Below are positions 1-9,106 of a DNA stretch of 64,000 nucleotides, piece after piece; the first letter of the stretch is position 1, and each line of letters begins with the position of its first letter. The position numbers and the translations under genes are program-made. The notes under the pieces are model-generated. The model was not told the DNA's origin and searched no databases. It was given only the letters and a program-made list of their open reading frames with translations. This stretch comes from Spirosoma sordidisoli (GTDB lineage: Bacteria; Bacteroidota; Bacteroidia; Cytophagales; Spirosomataceae): positions 1-64,000 of the forward strand of contig NZ_SBLB01000010.1 of NCBI RefSeq assembly GCF_004138325.1, read 5' to 3'.

Positions 1-100
1 AAGGGGCGTTGGAGACGACGACGTTGATAGGCGGCAGGTGTAGGCACAGAGATGTGTTGAGCTGAGCCGTACTAATGGCCCCGGACGCGTGTGCTTCGCT
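1..100 (+). rRNA. 23S ribosomal RNA, 3' end (partial)
   Basis: The first bases match the conserved 3' end of bacterial 23S rRNA: the GACGTTGATAGGC stretch, the GATGTGTTGAGCT stretch and the GTACTAATGG element near the very end. Only the last ~100 nt are in the window; the rest lies to the left. The mature 3' end is estimated to within about 10 nt. No tRNA is visible between it and the 5S gene. Confidence 0.93.
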
Positions 101-242
101 TTGTCTGAAATTATTGATAACCTGATTGTATTGTTCAAAAGTCTCTCTAGGCGTTTTAGACTGTCTCTTCTTCCTGTAGGGTTAAAGAATAAATCATTAG
201 ACCATATCAGCCTTAGGGCTGATGAAGGTTGACGAACAACAA

Positions 243-359
243 GCAGGTTGGTGCTGGTAAGGCGGGTGAACACCTCTTCCATTCCGAACAGAGCCGTTAA
301 GCCCCGTACTGCCGATGGTACTGCTGTCACAAGTGGGAGAGTAGGAAGGTGCCACCTGC
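243..359 (+). rRNA. 5S ribosomal RNA
   Basis: Contains the conserved 5S core around 270-290 (CCATTCCGAACAGAG) and the GTGGGAGAGTAGG stretch near the 3' end. The ends pair as AGCAGGT (242-248) with ACCTGCT (354-360), forming helix I. It lies about 140 nt downstream of the 23S gene in the same orientation, the normal rRNA operon order. End positions are approximate to a few nt. Confidence 0.94.
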
Positions 360-374
360 TGTTATTAAACGCGA

Positions 375-405
375 AAGCCGTTACCCGATCCGGGTAACGG
401 CTTTT
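375..405 (+). terminator. rRNA operon terminator
   Basis: Perfect 13-bp stem AAGCCGTTACCCG (375-387) / CGGGTAACGGCTT with a short ATC loop, followed by a run of T. It sits directly after the 5S gene. It also lies between two convergent units (rRNA and the minus-strand gene ending at 428), and in the reverse direction it has only a short T run. Confidence 0.88.
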
Positions 406-427
406 TGCACGTAAAACAATGAGGAGA

Positions 428-982
428 TCAATACACCTGATCCCAGAATTCTTTAATTCTAAACAGAGCTTCGTCAACCGATTCGGCAACGATAAGCAAT
501 GCTCTGTTTTCAGCTTTTAGAAAGCCATCGATAACGCACCGGTCAAGTTGCTGTAGCATCAAATCATAATAGCCGTTCACGTTTATGACGACAATCGGTC
601 CGTCATACAACTTTAGCTGACGCCAGGCCAATATCTCGAACAGCTCATCGAAGGTGCCGTAGCCACCCGGGAGCGTAATAACGCCTTTGGCCAGCTGAAC
701 CATCTTGAACTTACGTTCGTGCATGGTCTCCACAAAATGTAGTTCGGTGAGGGTGTTGTGCGCAACTTCGAGTTCTGCCAGGAAATTTGGTATTACGCCC
801 GTCACTTCTCCGCCATTCTGCATAACTGCATCGGCCACATTACCCATCAGGCCAAAGCCGCCACCGCCATAAATGAGCCTGATGTTGAAAGCCGCCAGCT
901 TCTCACCCAATTCGATGGCTACTTCTTTATAAACTGAGTTGGTTCCGGGGCTTGAGCCGCAATAAACAACGATACTGTGCAT
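428..982 (-). CDS. LOG-family phosphoribohydrolase (TIGR00730 Rossmann-fold protein)
   Basis: 184 aa from the ATG at 982. The reading frame is open further upstream, but the protein from the internal Met begins with MHSIVVYCGSS, the usual start of this family, and the upstream extension would overlap the neighbouring gene. The signature PGGYGTFDELFE (PGGxGTxxE) and the GGGGFGLMG nucleotide-binding loop identify the LOG/'lysine decarboxylase' family. Characterised members hydrolyse nucleoside 5'-monophosphates, releasing the base and ribose 5-phosphate (cytokinin riboside 5'-monophosphate phosphoribohydrolase); the natural substrate here is unknown. It lies 52 bp downstream of mpl on the same strand and is probably co-transcribed with it. 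Confidence 0.88.
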   Translation of the reverse strand: MHSIVVYCGSSPGTNSVYKEVAIELGEKLAAFNIRLIYGGGGFGLMGNVADAVMQNGGEVTGVIPNFLAELEVAHNTLTELHFVETMHERKFKMVQLAKGVITLPGGYGTFDELFEILAWRQLKLYDGPIVVINVNGYYDLMLQQLDRCVIDGFLKAENRALLIVAESVDEALFRIKEFWDQVY

Positions 983-1034
983 AAAATAAGGGCTGTGTTT
1001 GCGTCCAGCCCGTTGAGAGTTGATAGGATAATGG

Positions 1035-2399
1035 TTAAATAAGCTGATCCGAAAGAGTTTCAAGATCGATTCCTCCAAACGTGCCCGAACTCATGAACAA
1101 GAAAGCGTCGGCCTTCTCGCGCTGACTGGAAAGGTAAGACTCCAGATCAGCCGGGTCGGTTAATACAGTCAGATCAGGCCGTTCAAAGGCGACCTTTACG
1201 TCGTCAGGACTGATGGGCGAAAGCTGCTTGATGGCAAACGTGTTGGCGTCGAAATAGACAACGGCTGTATCTGCGGAGTCCAGACTTCCTTTGTATTGGC
1301 TTAAAAACGTTTTGTTGAGGCTGCTGTACGTGTGCAGTTCAAAAGCGGCCAGCAGGCGTTTATTGGGAAACTGTTGCTTTACGGCTTCTGTAGTTGCTTC
1401 TACTTTGGAAGGTGAATGGGCAAAGTCGCGAAAAAAGATTCGAGTGCCATTCTGGGCAATTTTCTCGAGCCGGTGAGCCGCTCCTTTAAACGAAGAAATT
1501 GCTTGGTAGAACTGATCATCTGTAATACCAATCTGATCCAGTACCGTCAGGGCACCAGACAGATTTTTCATGTTATGCTCGCCGAAAATCTGCACCGGAA
1601 TTTGCTTTCCCTGTCGGGTAATCAGAAAGGTTGCTCCGTCGACAATTGTATGCGGGTGGGCCTGGTAAGGAATTTCGTTAACGTCGGCCCGCTCCTTCTG
1701 ACCGATGACGTCGAGCATGTCGTCAGATTCGTCGAAGATGAGGATACCGCCTTTAGGCATGGCTTCGGCCAGCATTTCGAACTGATCGACATAAAGCTCC
1801 CAGGTCGGGTATAGATTGACATGATCCCAGGCAATACCGCTGATCAGCGCAATGTGGGGATGATAATGCAGGAATTTAGGTTGAGAATCGACCGGTGATG
1901 ATGCGTATTCATCGCCCTCGATCACAATGAGGGGAGCATCTGCAGAAAGTTTGGCCATCGTTTCGAAGCCATCCAGCTGCGCGCCTACTAGATAATCGAA
2001 CTGCCGGTTGTGGTACTTCAGTACGTGAAGAACAATCGACGTTATGGTTGTTTTACCATGGCTGCCCGCAATGACCACCCGCTGTTTCTGCTTACTTTGC
2101 TGATAAATGTATTCCGGGTAAGAAAAGATGGGCAACCCCATTTCCTGGGCTCTAACCAGTTCCGGGTTATCTTTTCTGGCGTGCATGCCAACGATAACGG
2201 CTTCCAGTTCAGCATGGATTTTTTCCGGAAACCAGCCAATTATGGCTGGTAACAGACCCTGTTGCTGCAATCGGGAGCGGGATGGTTCGTAAATCTCGTC
2301 GTCGGAGCCGGTAACGATGTAGCCCTGTTGATGAAGTGCCAGCGCGAGGTTATGCATGGCGCTGCCACCAATCGAAATAAAGTGTATTGATTTAGACAT
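1035..2399 (-). CDS. mpl: UDP-N-acetylmuramate:L-Ala-gamma-D-Glu-meso-DAP ligase (Mpl)
   Basis: 454 aa from the ATG at 2399; the open frame extends nine codons further, but MSKSIHFISIGGSAMHNLA is the typical N-terminus. It shows the Mur-ligase order: N-terminal Rossmann-like domain with GGSAMHNLALAL, the central ATP-binding loop GSHGKTT, and a C-terminal domain containing FRDFAHSPSK. The HNLALAL form and short length fit Bacteroidota Mpl better than MurC. Mpl re-attaches recovered murein tripeptide to UDP-MurNAc in the cytoplasm during peptidoglycan recycling. First gene of a minus-strand pair with the LOG-family gene, with a recognisable promoter just upstream. Confidence 0.87.
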   Translation of the reverse strand: MSKSIHFISIGGSAMHNLALALHQQGYIVTGSDDEIYEPSRSRLQQQGLLPAIIGWFPEKIHAELEAVIVGMHARKDNPELVRAQEMGLPIFSYPEYIYQQSKQKQRVVIAGSHGKTTITSIVLHVLKYHNRQFDYLVGAQLDGFETMAKLSADAPLIVIEGDEYASSPVDSQPKFLHYHPHIALISGIAWDHVNLYPTWELYVDQFEMLAEAMPKGGILIFDESDDMLDVIGQKERADVNEIPYQAHPHTIVDGATFLITRQGKQIPVQIFGEHNMKNLSGALTVLDQIGITDDQFYQAISSFKGAAHRLEKIAQNGTRIFFRDFAHSPSKVEATTEAVKQQFPNKRLLAAFELHTYSSLNKTFLSQYKGSLDSADTAVVYFDANTFAIKQLSPISPDDVKVAFERPDLTVLTDPADLESYLSSQREKADAFLFMSSGTFGGIDLETLSDQLI

Positions 2400-2423
2400 T
2401 CCGTATAACGGTCGGTAAACAGG

Positions 2424-2431
2424 CAAAAGTA
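2424..2431 (-). promoter_or_regulatory. -7 promoter element of mpl
   Basis: On the minus strand this reads TACTTTTG, matching the Bacteroidota -7 consensus TAnnTTTG, about 25 nt before the mpl start. A TTG lies further upstream on the minus strand, but at shorter spacing than the optimal 19-21 nt, so only the -7 box is convincing. Nothing else is seen in 2432-2727. Confidence 0.5.
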
Positions 2432-2727
2432 CGTTTTTTCGATGTCAATACTCGGTATGGGTATCGACAGGCATCGGTGTGATTATGGAAAAACGAATTT
2501 GCTGACCTGTTGTTATCAAACCGCTTTGTGGCCGGGCAGAAGGCTGTCGCATGTTGCGCAATCATTAATTTTAGGCCTGTGTCGAATCAAACCCCCGCAT
2601 TTTTCGTTGACTATCTTGCACGCGTGTTGGTCTTGGAAACCCCATTTTTAGTAGCCAGTTTCGCGCCTGTTTTTTTGAACCACAAACCGCTTCAGCGGAC
2701 AGCCCATTTTATGCGATAATCGGAGGG

Positions 2728-4212
2728 ATGAAGACATACTATGACCTCATTGATCAGACATTTGAGTTCCCTACGCGGGAGTTCAATGTTGAGAACAACC
2801 AACTGATGTTCAATAATGTCCCCTTGATGGACATTGTCAAAGAGTACGGTACGCCCCTGAAGCTGACCTACCTGCCTAAAATCACGGAGCATATTGAACA
2901 CGCCAAGCTGCTGTTCAAAAATGCCATGAAGCGGTATAATTACAAAGGGAACTATACGTACTGCTACTGCACGAAGTCATCCCATTTCCGATTTGTACTC
3001 GACGAGGTTCTCAAAAATAACGTCCATCTCGAAACGTCTTCGGCCTATGATGTTCCGATAATTCGGGAACTTTACAAGGCAGGCAAGGTGAGTAAGAGCA
3101 CCTATATTATTTGTAATGGTTATAAGCGGCCGCTCTATACGCAGTACATCAGCGAACTACTGAATGAAGGATTCACGAACTGTATTCCCGTTCTGGATAA
3201 TCTGAAAGAGATCGAAGCCTACGAGAACTCGGTTACGGCCGAAACCGTCAACTTCGGGATCCGGATCGCTACAGATGAGGAGCCGAACTTCGCCTTTTAC
3301 ACCTCGCGGCTAGGCATTCGCTACAGCGATGTGAACGAACTGTACCGTAGCAAAATCGCGACTAACGAGCGGTTCAAGCTGAAAATGCTTCACTTCTTCA
3401 TCAATACGGGCATTAAAGACAGCGCGTATTACTGGAGTGAGCTGAGCCGGTTCATGTACAAATACTGCGAGTTACGGAAGATGTGTCCAGACCTCGATTC
3501 TGTCGATATCGGGGGGGGCATGCCTATCCAGACTTCGTTCCAGTTCACGTATGACTACCAGGCCATGATTGATCAGATTGTGGAGAGCATTCAGTGGATC
3601 TGTAACAAGAACAATGTACCGGTTCCAAATATTTTCACCGAATTTGGCTCCTATACCGTCGGCGAAAGCGGTGCTGTTATCTATAAAGTGATCGATCAGA
3701 AGCTCCAGAACGATAAAGAGCTGTGGTACATGATCGACGGTTCGTTCATTACCCAACTGCCCGACTCGTGGGGCCTGGGGCAGAAATACATTATGCTGTC
3801 GGTCAACAACTGGGACAACCCGTACCAGAAAGTGAACCTCGGCGGTCTGACCTGCGACTCTCACGACTTCTATAATACCGAAACTCACAGCGCTGACCTG
3901 TACCTGCCCATTTTTGATCAGGATGCCGAAGACCAGTACATCGGTCTTTTCCACACAGGTGCCTATCAGGAGTCGCTGGGCGGCTATGGTGGTATTCAGC
4001 ACTGCCTCATTCCGGCCCCGCAGCACGTCATTGTCGACAAAGATGACGAGGGCAACCTACGAACCCGCCTGTTTGCGCCGGAGCAGAATAGTGAGGTAAT
4101 GCTGAAAATACTGGGCTACGGCGGTGCCGAACCGGGTATGACCGAGCTGGAAGCCACAGAAGCTGCAGAGGAACGCGAAGAGGAAGCTGAACTCGTACGA
4201 GACGATACCTGA
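2728..4212 (+). CDS. biosynthetic arginine decarboxylase (alanine-racemase-fold, PLP-dependent)
   Basis: 494 aa. The N-terminal part carries CTKSSHF with the likely PLP-binding Lys83; further on are VDIGGGMP and FTEFGSYTVGES, typical of fold-III decarboxylases (ODC/DAP decarboxylase/arginine decarboxylase). The overall pattern and length match Bacteroidota proteins annotated as arginine decarboxylase, which make agmatine from arginine for polyamine synthesis. The C-terminal ~20 residues are Glu-rich (LEATEAAEEREEEAEL), an acidic tail. It stands alone, with a 300-bp upstream region and a small lipoprotein gene downstream. Diaminopimelate decarboxylase is less likely given sequence style and length. 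Confidence 0.82.
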   Translation: MKTYYDLIDQTFEFPTREFNVENNQLMFNNVPLMDIVKEYGTPLKLTYLPKITEHIEHAKLLFKNAMKRYNYKGNYTYCYCTKSSHFRFVLDEVLKNNVHLETSSAYDVPIIRELYKAGKVSKSTYIICNGYKRPLYTQYISELLNEGFTNCIPVLDNLKEIEAYENSVTAETVNFGIRIATDEEPNFAFYTSRLGIRYSDVNELYRSKIATNERFKLKMLHFFINTGIKDSAYYWSELSRFMYKYCELRKMCPDLDSVDIGGGMPIQTSFQFTYDYQAMIDQIVESIQWICNKNNVPVPNIFTEFGSYTVGESGAVIYKVIDQKLQNDKELWYMIDGSFITQLPDSWGLGQKYIMLSVNNWDNPYQKVNLGGLTCDSHDFYNTETHSADLYLPIFDQDAEDQYIGLFHTGAYQESLGGYGGIQHCLIPAPQHVIVDKDDEGNLRTRLFAPEQNSEVMLKILGYGGAEPGMTELEATEAAEEREEEAELVRDDT

Positions 4213-4340
4213 CCGATAGGCCGGTGGAGACGAAAGTCTTTCGTTTCCACCGGCTGGCGTGGTACGTTTTTTGTACGATTCAGATGCTTAGTTTCGTTAA
4301 TCATCTGACCGCAATAGAGATTCAAACGACCATCTTATTC

Positions 4341-4469
4341 ATGAAAAAACTACTGATTTTGGGCGCTCTGCTAGCGACAGTATCGCTGGGATCGTGTGCG
4401 CGGAAAGCCAACTGTCCTGCCTACGGAAGCGTGCAGAAGCCCGCGTCGACGCAGCAGGTACGGGCCTAG
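4341..4469 (+). CDS. small lipoprotein, function unknown
   Basis: 42 aa starting at the ATG at 4341 (the open frame begins earlier but lacks a signal-like start). Residues 1-18 form a hydrophobic signal ending in a lipobox, LGSC, followed by a charged then Pro/Ser/Thr-rich mature part with a second Cys. Lipidation at Cys19 would leave a mature peptide of only ~24 residues. Tiny orphan lipoproteins of this style are common in Cytophagales. It follows the arginine decarboxylase by ~130 bp and converges on the phosphatase gene. No function can be assigned. Confidence 0.6.
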   Translation: MKKLLILGALLATVSLGSCARKANCPAYGSVQKPASTQQVRA

Positions 4470-4506
4470 AGACAAGACATTGTCGATTTGCCGCCAATCA
4501 GATAGC

Positions 4507-5058
4507 CTAGGCTGCCTGGTTGGCGGTATTGCTTTTGTGGGCTACCTCAAGAACGAAGCGCGAAGCCTCCAGCAGGTTAGGCGCGCAGCCGTCGCATTCG
4601 GGGGTTAGCTCGGGCGAATGGGCAATACGAACGGTGCGTACGCCTACCCGGCGGCCGGCCTGCATATCGCGCAAAGCATCCCCGATCATCCACGATTCGT
4701 CGGGGACGATGTCATACTTGGCCATGGCTTTTTCAAGCAACAGAGAACCAGGCTTGCGGGTCAGCGATTCAGAGTCGTAGTTCGGATGATGGGGGCTATA
4801 GTAAATATCGTCGATGAGGTGATCACAGCGCTCCTGGAGGTAATGATAGCAGGCCATCACATCGTCGCGCGTGTAGAGTCCCTTGGCAATGCCGGCCTGG
4901 TTGGTAATTACAATGAGCAGATAACCCGCTGCTTTAAACGAACGCAGTGCCTCCGGAACGCCTTCAGGTATGATGAAGTCTTCGACCCGATATACGTAGT
5001 CAGTTCTGTCTTCATTCAATACGCCGTCACGATCTAAGAAAATGCACTTGTTCATCAT
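4507..5058 (-). CDS. GmhB-like HAD phosphatase (histidinol-phosphate / heptose-bisphosphate phosphatase family)
   Basis: 183 aa. HAD motif I is FLDRDGVLNED (residues 7-17), motif II VITNQAGI, followed by KPG with the motif III Lys and WMIGDALRDMQAGRRVG (motif IV). This architecture is GmhB/HisB-N, which removes the 7-phosphate from D-glycero-D-manno-heptose 1,7-bisphosphate for LPS core synthesis. The usual zinc loop (Cys-x-His...Cys-x-Cys) here reads SPHHPNYDSES: the His residues remain but the three Cys are Ser. The enzyme is therefore either zinc-free or has another substrate. Lies downstream of valS with a strong hairpin in between. Confidence 0.82.
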   Translation of the reverse strand: MMNKCIFLDRDGVLNEDRTDYVYRVEDFIIPEGVPEALRSFKAAGYLLIVITNQAGIAKGLYTRDDVMACYHYLQERCDHLIDDIYYSPHHPNYDSESLTRKPGSLLLEKAMAKYDIVPDESWMIGDALRDMQAGRRVGVRTVRIAHSPELTPECDGCAPNLLEASRFVLEVAHKSNTANQAA

Positions 5059-5146
5059 TATACCATTTGTTGATGGGTCAATTATACGACTATTCTCTTA
5101 TTTACTTGAAATATTACGCGAAAAATCTCTATTAAACTTATACTAC

Positions 5147-5191
5147 GAACTTCGGCCCGGTACTCGTTCTGCGGGTACCGGGCCGAAGTTC
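5147..5191 (-). terminator. hairpin downstream of valS
   Basis: A perfect 17-bp stem (5147-5163 with 5175-5191, arms GAACTTCGGCCCGGTAC and its complement) with an 11-nt loop lies 12 bp after the valS stop and ~90 bp before the GmhB-like start. No long T run follows on the minus strand, so it may be a Rho-independent-like terminator, an mRNA 3'-end stabiliser, or both. Confidence 0.6.
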
Positions 5192-5202
5192 GGTCGCATG
5201 GT

Positions 5203-7938
5203 CTAGGCCACCAGATCACGCAGACGCTGCTCCAGCGCGTGAATTTTTGCGTCGGCATCGGCCAGTTTCTGCCGTTCGCGGTCAACAACTTCGGGTTTTG
5301 CGTTAGCCACGAATTTCTCGTTTGACAGTTTCTTCAAAATCGACTCGCGGAAACCCGTCAGGTAGTCAAGCTCCTTGCGGGCGGCTTCTGCTTCCTGTTC
5401 CATGTCGATCTCGCCGGCTATGTTGACGAAGAACTCATCGCTTTTCAGCAGGAACGAGACCGAATCGGCCGAGCGTCCTTCGGCGGTTTCGTCCAGATAG
5501 CTGATGGTCGATACGTTCGCCATCTTTTCAATCAGAGGCTCCAGGGACGCGAACCGGGCCGGGGCCGCTGTCTTGATCGCCAGCGGCAGTTCGGTTTTAG
5601 GAGAAATCTGTTTTGTATTCCGAATGTTTCGAACGTTCGTGATAATCTCGAAAAGCGTTTCGAAATCAGACAGAATCTGCGCGTCGACCGCAGCGGGCTT
5701 CGGGAAGCTGGCTACGCATATACTGTCGCCGGGTTTCCTTTCTCTGATTTCCTGCCAGATTTCTTCGGTAATGAACGGCATGAACGGATGGGCCAGTTGC
5801 ATGAGTCGCTCGAAGAAATCGATCGTAGCATTGTATGTAGGGGCGTCTATGGGCGTTGCGGTGCCCGTAGACACGTCGAATGCCGGTTTGATAAGTTCGA
5901 GGTACTGCGAGCAGAAATCGTCCCAGATGAGCTTATAAATAGCCTGCAGAGCGTCCGAAATCCGGAACTTGCTGAAATCGTCCTCAATCTGAATCAGCGT
6001 GGCGCTCAGCTTGGCCTCGAACCACTGGATGGGTAGAGATGCAAAGGCCGGGCTGCCGGGCGGTTGCGTCTCCTGATCGGCCGAGTTTGGCTGGCGCGAA
6101 TGAGACGCAACGGATTGCGTCTCTACGACCGTCCATCCTTTCACGAGCCGGAAGGCGTTCCAGATTTTATTGCTGAAGTTACGGCCCTGCTCAACCAGCT
6201 TCTCGTCGAACAGCAGGTCGTTACCAGCGGCCGAGCTAAAAAGCATGCCCGTCCGGACTCCATCGGCACCAAACTGATCGATCAGGTCGAGCGGATCGGG
6301 CGAGTTACCCAACTGTTTCGACATCTTGCGGCCGAGTTTGTCGCGGACCATACCCGTGAAATATACGTCTTCGAAAGGACGTTCGCCTTTGAACTCATAG
6401 CCTGCCATAATCATCCGGGCAACCCAGAAGAAGATAATGTCAAAACCGGTAACGAGCGTATTGGTCGGGTAATAGTAGTCCAGATCGTTCGGGCCGGCCT
6501 TGGGTTCGTCGGGATTGCCGGATGGTTTAAACACCGACATGGGCCAGAGCCACGACGAAAACCAGGTGTCCAGCACATCTTCATCCTGCGTCAGGTCAGC
6601 CTCGGTCATAGCGAACAGGAGTCGCTCGTGCTGTACCTTTTCCAGCGCTTCGTGCTTGTTGCGGGCCACTACATAGGTGCCGTCCTGCAGGTAGAAAGCC
6701 GGAATCCGTTGTCCCCACCACAGCTGGCGGCTGATACACCAGTCGTGCGGGTTTTCCATCCAGGACCGGTACATGTTCTTGAACTTGGCCGGGTTGAGCT
6801 GAACCGTATCGGACAGTACGCTCTCGAGAGCTGGCTTCGCGATCTCGTCCATCTTCAGGAACCACTGTAATGACAGTTTGGGCTCAATAACGGCTCCGGT
6901 CCGCTCAGAGGTGCCTACGTTCGACTTGTAGTCTTCCGTTTTTTCCAGATTACCGGACTCTTCGAGGAGTTTGATAATGGCTTTCCGGGCCGCGAAACGA
7001 TCCTGGCCAACCAGAATCTGGGCTTTCTCGTTGAGGGTGCCGTCGTCGTTCAGAATGTCCAGTACGGGCAAGTTGTATTTGATTCCGAGGGCATAGTCAT
7101 TCGGATCGTGAGCCGGGGTTACCTTCAGGCCGCCCGTTCCAAAGTCCATCGTTACGTACTCATCTGTGATGATCGGAATCTCCCGGTTGATGAGGGGAAT
7201 AATGGCTTTTTTACCGTGGAGGTGTTTGTAGCGCTCGTCGTTGGGGTTTACGCAGATAGCCGCGTCGGCCATGATGGTCTCGGGCCGAACGGTAGCAATC
7301 GTGATGGAGTCCTGGTCGTTACTGCCCGCTATATCGTAGCGGATATAAACCAGTTTCTGCTGAACTTCTTTTGTAATGACTTCCTCGTCCGATACGGCCG
7401 TGAGCCCCTGTGGGTCCCAGTTAACCATACGAACGCCCCGGTAAATTTTACCTTTCTCGTGGAGGTCTACAAACGTATCGATGACCTCATCGTAGAGTGC
7501 AGGCTCCATCGTGAAGCGGGTCCGGTCCCAGTCGCACGATGCACCCAGTTTACGGAGTTGCTGCAGAATGATGCCGCCGTATTTGTGGGTCCATTCCCAG
7601 GCGTATTCCAGAAACTGCTCGCGGGTCAGGTCGTGTTTGTTGATACCGCGTTCTTTGAGCATCGCTACTACTTTGGCTTCGGTAGCAATACTGGCGTGGT
7701 CGGTACCGGGCACCCAGCAGGCGTTTTTGCCCTCCATACGCGCCTTCCGGATCAGTACATCCTGAATGGTATTGTTGAGCATGTGGCCCATATGCAGGAC
7801 ACCCGTCACGTTCGGGGGCGGAATAACAATGGTATACGGCTCCCGTTCGTCTGGCGTAGACTTGAAAAATTGGTTATCAAGCCAGTATTGATACCATTTT
7901 TCTTCGATGTCTTTAGGATTGTATGTCTTGGCGATCAT
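5203..7938 (-). CDS. valS: valyl-tRNA synthetase
   Basis: 911 aa class I aminoacyl-tRNA synthetase that charges tRNA-Val. The HIGH motif is HMGH within PPPNVTGVLHMGHMLNN (residues ~41-56). The KMSKS motif appears as KMSKQLGNSPDPLDL, followed by GADGVRTGMLF. The connective editing domain includes FGTGGLKVTPAHDPND, and the C-terminal ~65 residues form the charged coiled coil typical of ValRS. Length and order are complete. It has its own upstream region with a -7-type element and a 3' hairpin. Confidence 0.97.
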   Translation of the reverse strand: MIAKTYNPKDIEEKWYQYWLDNQFFKSTPDEREPYTIVIPPPNVTGVLHMGHMLNNTIQDVLIRKARMEGKNACWVPGTDHASIATEAKVVAMLKERGINKHDLTREQFLEYAWEWTHKYGGIILQQLRKLGASCDWDRTRFTMEPALYDEVIDTFVDLHEKGKIYRGVRMVNWDPQGLTAVSDEEVITKEVQQKLVYIRYDIAGSNDQDSITIATVRPETIMADAAICVNPNDERYKHLHGKKAIIPLINREIPIITDEYVTMDFGTGGLKVTPAHDPNDYALGIKYNLPVLDILNDDGTLNEKAQILVGQDRFAARKAIIKLLEESGNLEKTEDYKSNVGTSERTGAVIEPKLSLQWFLKMDEIAKPALESVLSDTVQLNPAKFKNMYRSWMENPHDWCISRQLWWGQRIPAFYLQDGTYVVARNKHEALEKVQHERLLFAMTEADLTQDEDVLDTWFSSWLWPMSVFKPSGNPDEPKAGPNDLDYYYPTNTLVTGFDIIFFWVARMIMAGYEFKGERPFEDVYFTGMVRDKLGRKMSKQLGNSPDPLDLIDQFGADGVRTGMLFSSAAGNDLLFDEKLVEQGRNFSNKIWNAFRLVKGWTVVETQSVASHSRQPNSADQETQPPGSPAFASLPIQWFEAKLSATLIQIEDDFSKFRISDALQAIYKLIWDDFCSQYLELIKPAFDVSTGTATPIDAPTYNATIDFFERLMQLAHPFMPFITEEIWQEIRERKPGDSICVASFPKPAAVDAQILSDFETLFEIITNVRNIRNTKQISPKTELPLAIKTAAPARFASLEPLIEKMANVSTISYLDETAEGRSADSVSFLLKSDEFFVNIAGEIDMEQEAEAARKELDYLTGFRESILKKLSNEKFVANAKPEVVDRERQKLADADAKIHALEQRLRDLVA

Positions 7939-8019
7939 AAGTCATTCGGAGTAAGCGCAATCCAGACCAACTGCACCTGTGGTTAGGCCGGATACTAGCC
8001 GATCTGGTAGGCAGAAGCA

Positions 8020-8027
8020 CAAAATTA
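8020..8027 (-). promoter_or_regulatory. -7 promoter element upstream of valS
   Basis: Reads TAATTTTG on the minus strand, a full match to TAnnTTTG, ~82 nt before the valS start. No clear -33 TTTG is seen at the right distance. It would leave a ~75-nt 5' UTR, but no T-box is expected or seen in this phylum context. Confidence 0.4.
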
Positions 8028-8100
8028 GCTAAATTGAACAGGGCTAAAAAACGAAACCCGGGCCTGGGCAGTTTCAAGGCTACACTTCATTAGAATACGT

Positions 8101-9009
8101 ATGGAATTTGGAAAGGTACATAACCTCGACGCGGTCAATTTTTCGCTTCCGCCGGGGGCTGCGTTCAACGCCCGTATCTGGGCCGCCGTGGAGCCTAATC
8201 CGCGCCCGCAGGTCTATATTGGCGGACCAATCTGGGCCAATAAAGATTACGTGGGTAAGGTATACCCCTCTACTGCCAAAGAACGCGACTACCTGCACCA
8301 CTATACCCGCCAGTTCAATACCATCGAGCTAAACCTGACCCATTACCAAATTCCGACGGCGGGCATGATCGGGAAATGGAAACAGGAAGCTACGCCCGGG
8401 TTCACCTACTGCCCAAAATTTCCGCAGATCATCAGCCATGAGCGGCAGCTGGTGGCCACCGAAGCGCTGACTGATGAGTTTGTCAACGCCGTACTCGGCC
8501 TCGAAGAATTTTTGGGTATGCCGTTTCTGCAACTGCCGCCCTCGTTTGGACCGGAAAAATGGCCGGTGCTGGAAGCCTATCTGAAAAGCCTGCCCGACGA
8601 ACTCGATGTGGCGGTGGAGTGTCGCCATCCGGACTGGTTCCGAACGGCAACCTGGAACCAGACGCTCGAACAGCTTTACCTGCTGCGCCGACACGTGGTT
8701 ATGACCGACGTAGCCGGTCGGCGCGACGTTCTGCACATGGGCCTGAGCAGCCCGGTTCTGACGCTTCGGTTCATTGCCAACGAAGGCCACCCCACCGACT
8801 ATAGCCGGGTCGACGCCTGGGTACAGCGGCTCAAAGCCTGGTTCGACAAGGGGCTGCAAACGGCCTATATCTTTGTGCACGGCGGGGCCGACAACGATAC
8901 CGCGCCCGAACTGATTCTGTACTGGACCCGTCAGCTGAACCAGCATTGCGGACTGAACCTGAAAGAGCCCGTGCTGCAGCCAAAAGTGGTGCAGGGTAGT
9001 CTGTTTTAG
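8101..9009 (+). CDS. DUF72 (YecE-like) family protein
   Basis: 302 aa. Carries the DUF72 pattern: YIGGPIWANKDYVGKVYP near residue 40, then HYTRQFNTIELNLTHYQIP, FTYCPKFPQIISHE, FLQLPPSFGP and VAVECRHPDWF, with FVHGGADND near the C-terminus. The family forms a TIM-barrel fold; its biochemical role is not established. The first 35 residues before the domain (FGKVHNLDAVNFSLPPG) are a little unusual but in frame with the only sensible ATG. Monocistronic, followed by the peptidase gene ~100 bp later. Confidence 0.87.
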   Translation: MEFGKVHNLDAVNFSLPPGAAFNARIWAAVEPNPRPQVYIGGPIWANKDYVGKVYPSTAKERDYLHHYTRQFNTIELNLTHYQIPTAGMIGKWKQEATPGFTYCPKFPQIISHERQLVATEALTDEFVNAVLGLEEFLGMPFLQLPPSFGPEKWPVLEAYLKSLPDELDVAVECRHPDWFRTATWNQTLEQLYLLRRHVVMTDVAGRRDVLHMGLSSPVLTLRFIANEGHPTDYSRVDAWVQRLKAWFDKGLQTAYIFVHGGADNDTAPELILYWTRQLNQHCGLNLKEPVLQPKVVQGSLF

Positions 9010-9106
9010 GTAGTCAGGCCGGGCTGGTGTGGTAACTAACTGAGCATGAACAGGCGTTTAGAGCGCAGAGACAGCCAGATTTGGGAAACGCTTCGTATTT
9101 TCCCGA

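Noticed and set aside
2442..2719. Overlapping short plus-strand ORFs between mpl and the arginine decarboxylase
   Set aside because: No family resemblance, overlapping frames, and the region carries the mpl promoter.
6064..7986. Long plus-strand ORFs (e.g. 6064-6870, 7108-7986) opposite valS
   Set aside because: They are mirror frames of the GC-rich valS gene; no signal, domain or start context, while valS is unambiguous.
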